Positions 42,019 to 44,605 of a stretch of DNA of 44,605 bases are shown piece after piece; position 1 is the first letter of the stretch; each line of letters begins with the position of its first letter. A program made the position numbers and the translations under genes. The notes under the pieces are model-generated. The model saw only the letters and a list, made by a program, of their open reading frames with translations. It did no database searches and was not told the DNA's origin. The stretch spans positions 1-44,605 of the forward strand of contig CAJXKK010000022.1 of assembly GCA_913055615.1 (NCBI GenBank), written 5' to 3'. The DNA comes from an uncultured Ectothiorhodospiraceae bacterium (GTDB lineage: Bacteria; Pseudomonadota; Gammaproteobacteria; XJ16; Halofilaceae).

Positions 42019-42306
42019 TTATTGTTCGTCGAGATTGTATTGGCGGTCGAGTTTGTTCATCACGCGCGCGTAATTGAAAATCAGCACGATGAACACGAGG
42101 ATACTGCCCTGCTGAGCGAACCAGAACCCGAGGTCGGTACCCCCGATCGGAATGCCCGAAAGCAGGGGCCGGAACAGGATGCCGAACCCGAATGACACAA
42201 TCGCCCAGACCGCCAGACTCCAGGCGATCACGCGGATGTTCGCTGCCCAGTACTTGCGGCGCGCTTCCTCGACGGAACCGGCCGCCGGCTCGTTATGCGA
42301 TGACAT
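42019..42306 (-). CDS. DUF4212 small subunit of the Na+/solute symporter
   Basis: A 95-residue protein with two transmembrane helices: ARRKYWAANIRVIAWSLAVW leading into helix 1, then GGTDLGFWFAQQGSILVFIV with FNYARVMNKLDRQYNLDEQ at the end. FWFAQQGSI and the NxLDR end match the DUF4212/TIGR03647 sodium-symporter small subunit, always encoded upstream of the VC_2705 large subunit, as here. The start ATG is 42306. A 15-base palindrome lies 62 bases upstream. Confidence 0.92.
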   Translation of the reverse strand: MSSHNEPAAGSVEEARRKYWAANIRVIAWSLAVWAIVSFGFGILFRPLLSGIPIGGTDLGFWFAQQGSILVFIVLIFNYARVMNKLDRQYNLDEQ

Positions 42307-42368
42307 GAACTGAATCCCTCGTTGTTGTTGGCCCGCTTTGAAGACGCACCGAACTTGCGGGAACCCTA

Positions 42369-42383
42369 CGCATGCTGCATGCG
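42369..42383. promoter_or_regulatory. Palindrome upstream of the symporter operon
   Basis: CGCATGCTGCATGCG is a perfect 7-1-7 dyad, 62 bases before the start codon of the small symporter subunit. Its position fits an operator for a dimeric regulator or the 5' stem of the leader transcript. No regulator gene is nearby, and I cannot assign it to a known protein. Confidence 0.4.
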
Positions 42384-42745
42384 GGTTTTACCTCGACTCA
42401 ATGCCAACAATACGTTTCTCGGCGCCATACGCAAGTAGGTATCGCATCCGGGGCACACGATCCGGGATAATTGGCGTGCCCCTCCGCAACGGCGCTGACA
42501 CCCTGAACGCGTCGCCTGGCGGCCGGTGCGGGCCATCCGTAATCCCATGACAACACGGCTCAATCGGGATCCCGGTCGGCCACTACGGGGGAATGCCGGT
42601 GCCGGTCTTCGCTGCTCACGCCCATGTCGCTGGCAGGCTGCCGCAGAGCGAGACATCATGACATGATGACGGCCCGACAGGATCCGCTTGACCGCCAGGG
42701 GCAGGGTGGGTGGCGGAAAACATACATCGCCACAAGGGACCGGAC

Positions 42746-43663
42746 ATGACCGCTATCACGCTGCTCGACGGCTCCATCGGACAGGAACTCGTCAAGCGCG
42801 CCGGCGACCGGCCGACGCCGCTGTGGTCCACACAGGCAATGATCGACCACCCCGAGCTGGTGCGCGCGGTGCATGACGCCTATTTCGCGGCCGGCGCGAC
42901 GGTGGCCACCACGAACACCTATGCCGTGCTGCGCGACCGGCTGCGGCGCGCGGGCATGGAAGCGCAGCTGGAAGAGCTGACCGATACGGCGCTGGCATCG
43001 GCCCGCGCGGCACGAGACGCGAACGGAGCGGGCCGGGTTGCGGCATCGCTGGGCCCGCTCTTCGCCTCGTATCGGCCGGATATCTGCCCGCCGCCCGAAG
43101 AGGCCGCGGAGATCTATGCCGAACCCGTGCGGCTGATCGGCGACCGGGCCGATCTCGTGCTGATCGAGACGATGTCCTCGGTCGACCAATGCGAGGGCGC
43201 GCTGCGCGCTGCGACCGGACAGCGCCTGCCCGTGTGGCTGGCGGTCACGGTGGATGACGAGGACGGCACACGCCTGCGCTCGGGTGAACCGCTCGGCGAC
43301 CTGGCGCCGCTGGTGGAGCGGTTCGACCCGCAGGCCGTGCTGGTCAACTGCTCGCGGCCCGAGGCGGTGGGCCCGGCGCTGGCAATCATCAAGGGCTTCG
43401 GCCGGCTGTTCGGGGCCTATGCCAACGGTTTTACCCACATCGCCTCGGGCTATCTGAAGGATGCGCCGACCGTCGACGCGCTGGAGGCCCGCACTGACCT
43501 GGACCCTGCGGCCTATGCCGATTTCGCGATGGGCTGGGTCGACCAGGGCGCGACCATCGTCGGCGGCTGCTGCGAGGTGGGTCCGGACCATATCGCCGAA
43601 CTGGCCCGGCGCCTGCGCGGCGCCGGGCACCACCTGGTTCAGGACCCGGTCCGAGCCACGTAA
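42746..43663 (+). CDS. Homocysteine S-methyltransferase family protein
   Basis: A 305-residue TIM-barrel enzyme. LLDGSIGQELVKRAG and the ATVATTNTYAV strand mark the N-terminal half of the homocysteine S-methyltransferase domain. The zinc-binding cysteines are in AVLVNCSRPEAV and TIVGGCCEVGPDHI, as in BHMT, MmuM and MetH domain 1. It would methylate homocysteine to methionine using S-methylmethionine or a betaine-type donor; the betaine link is attractive given the osmolyte transporter, but is inference. The ATG at 42746 has AAGGGA 6 bases upstream. It diverges from the symporter operon and has no methionine-pathway neighbour. Confidence 0.92.
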   Translation: MTAITLLDGSIGQELVKRAGDRPTPLWSTQAMIDHPELVRAVHDAYFAAGATVATTNTYAVLRDRLRRAGMEAQLEELTDTALASARAARDANGAGRVAASLGPLFASYRPDICPPPEEAAEIYAEPVRLIGDRADLVLIETMSSVDQCEGALRAATGQRLPVWLAVTVDDEDGTRLRSGEPLGDLAPLVERFDPQAVLVNCSRPEAVGPALAIIKGFGRLFGAYANGFTHIASGYLKDAPTVDALEARTDLDPAAYADFAMGWVDQGATIVGGCCEVGPDHIAELARRLRGAGHHLVQDPVRAT

Positions 43664-43829
43664 TGCGCGGAGTCGGGTCACGCCTCTCCGGCATGTACGA
43701 CGAAGCGGGCAGGCTGGACTGTTAGGCGTCCCCGTGGGGCGCGAAATCGCCATACCGGATGGGTTGCCCGGACGCCGGCATCCTTCTCAACAACCGGGCG
43801 CGTGAACCAGCCTTATTCGATCGAACGGC

Positions 43830-44498
43830 TCACGCGTCGGGCAATTCGTCTTCGGGCAAGAACGGAATGCCGCGGAATGCCCCTTCGGCGGTGAGGCGCT
43901 GGTCGGTGACGCGGCCCTCGCGATTCATCTTGTTCGCGCGGAAACGGAAAGATCCAGTCGCCGCATCGCGGTCGATCTGTTCGAGTGTCAGCGTGCCATC
44001 GACCTTCCAGCTAAACGCATGACCGGTCTTGCGGTCCGCGGACACCGCACTCACCAGCACCGCAACCGGCGCGGCGTTCGGCCCGACGTCGAGGAAGCCC
44101 TCGGTGACGTCGTAAGTGCCGGGCGCGATGCCTTCACCGAAATGCAACCGCACCGACAGCGACGGTTGTTCCATGCCGTCCACGCTGACGTAGCGCGGTC
44201 CCAGATAGAAAGTCAGTTCGAACGGCCCTTCGGCCCCGCTCGCGGGTTTGTAAAAGGTATCGCCGGTGTACAGCGCCCTCTCCGGCACCTCGCCCGCTCG
44301 CAGCCGCTCGTCGGAGACATCGGTGTCTCCGTCGTCGGCGGGCAGCGCGAAGGCCTCCGCACTGACGGCGCCGCTGACCACCACGCTATACTCGGCCGCC
44401 CCGAGGCCATCGAGGTCGACCCGTTCTTCGGCGTGTACGCCGGCGGTCGTGATGCTTGCCAGCAGACCGATCGTGATTCCCCGCAGTCTCCACTTCAT
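43830..44498 (-). CDS. Exported protein of unknown function
   Basis: A 222-residue product beginning MKWRLRGITIGLLASITTAG, a Sec signal peptide with a likely cut after VHA. The mature domain is acidic and beta-rich (AEYSVVVSGAVSAEAFALPA, GPFELTFYLGPRYVSVDGME, GTYDVTEGFLDVGPNAAPVA, SGSFRFRANKMNREGRVTDQ). Acidic mature proteins are usual in salt-adapted bacteria. I do not recognise the family. The ATG at 44498 is supported by GGGGGT 5 bases upstream; an upstream GTG-like start would add six residues. It converges on the homocysteine methyltransferase gene 166 bases away. Confidence 0.75.
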   Translation of the reverse strand: MKWRLRGITIGLLASITTAGVHAEERVDLDGLGAAEYSVVVSGAVSAEAFALPADDGDTDVSDERLRAGEVPERALYTGDTFYKPASGAEGPFELTFYLGPRYVSVDGMEQPSLSVRLHFGEGIAPGTYDVTEGFLDVGPNAAPVAVLVSAVSADRKTGHAFSWKVDGTLTLEQIDRDAATGSFRFRANKMNREGRVTDQRLTAEGAFRGIPFLPEDELPDA

Positions 44499-44605
44499 TG
44501 GCACCCCCTTCGACAATGGCGGGGCGGCGGCGGGTGAAGGCCCGCGCGGGCCCGTTTCCCCGCTCCGCAGGCGAGTCTACTGTCAGCGCTGGTTGGGTGC
44601 CAGCA

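Noticed and set aside
39568-42195. Long plus-strand open frame (about 875 codons) opposite the symporter and CBS-DUF294 genes
   Set aside because: It is low-complexity and runs across two well-supported genes on the other strand.
43664-43829. tRNA or terminator between the convergent homocysteine methyltransferase and exported-protein genes
   Set aside because: No cloverleaf can be drawn; a GCCCGG/CCGGGC stem has a loop of over 20 bases and no U-tract.

Overview
The window is GC-rich DNA, densely packed on both strands, from what looks like a gammaproteobacterium. The best guess is a halophilic or haloalkaliphilic member of the Ectothiorhodospiraceae/Chromatiales type. The clues are a DUF3581 protein, a two-component VC_2705-type Na+/solute symporter, a BCCT osmolyte transporter, DUF2189 and YceH proteins, and an Fbp-type ferric iron ABC system. 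The genus is inference. I see no rRNA, tRNA, intact insertion sequence, phage or true CRISPR array.

Layout. 1-3.6 kb: the end of an unknown gene, a DMT exporter, a SAM methyltransferase whose 3' end abuts an antisense alpha/beta-hydrolase relic, and a lipoprotein. 3.6-8.6 kb (minus strand): a flavin reductase overlapping a cyclopropane-fatty-acid synthase (a lipid-modifying pair), DUF3581, a cupin and an aldo/keto reductase. 8.8-13.6 kb: a small direct-repeat cluster, a COG3235/CbiM-like membrane protein and a divergent DUF2189 protein sharing a perfect FNR/Anr box, a lipoprotein esterase, a glutaredoxin-like protein and an MFS transporter. 13.7-17.6 kb: an exported protein, a small winged-helix-like gene behind a full cobalamin-riboswitch leader, an NTF2-like protein, YceH and a nitrilase-family amidase. 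17.7-22 kb: iron uptake (ATPase on plus; permease and binding protein on minus) with Fur-like boxes. 22.3-25.8 kb: a BCCT transporter, an MbfA-type ferritin/VIT iron exporter and an NnrU-like protein, with a truncated copy of the riboswitch leader between the last two. 26-30.4 kb: an RND pump with its adaptor. 30.7-36.2 kb: a CaiB/BaiF CoA-transferase, an AT-richer island with a lamin-tail protein carrying a PEP-CTERM-like anchor, a GST, a cluster of shrunken genes (GFA, cupin, MAPEG), DedA and DUF1295 proteins. 36.7-42.3 kb (minus): small and large symporter subunits, a CBS-DUF294 protein, a small membrane protein and a membrane-anchored DnaQ-type exonuclease. 42.7-44.5 kb: a homocysteine methyltransferase and an exported protein.

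The most interesting signal is the pair of gaplessly alignable 190-bp segments at 15104-15293 and 25045-25234 (about 85% identical by eye). The first is the 3' half plus downstream leader of a cobalamin riboswitch with a good sigma70-type promoter, and it leads into an uncharacterised putative DNA-binding protein rather than a recognisable B12 gene. The second has lost the 5' half of the aptamer and lies upstream of the iron exporter. A second theme is decay: at least four genes here are truncated, frameshifted or internally deleted.
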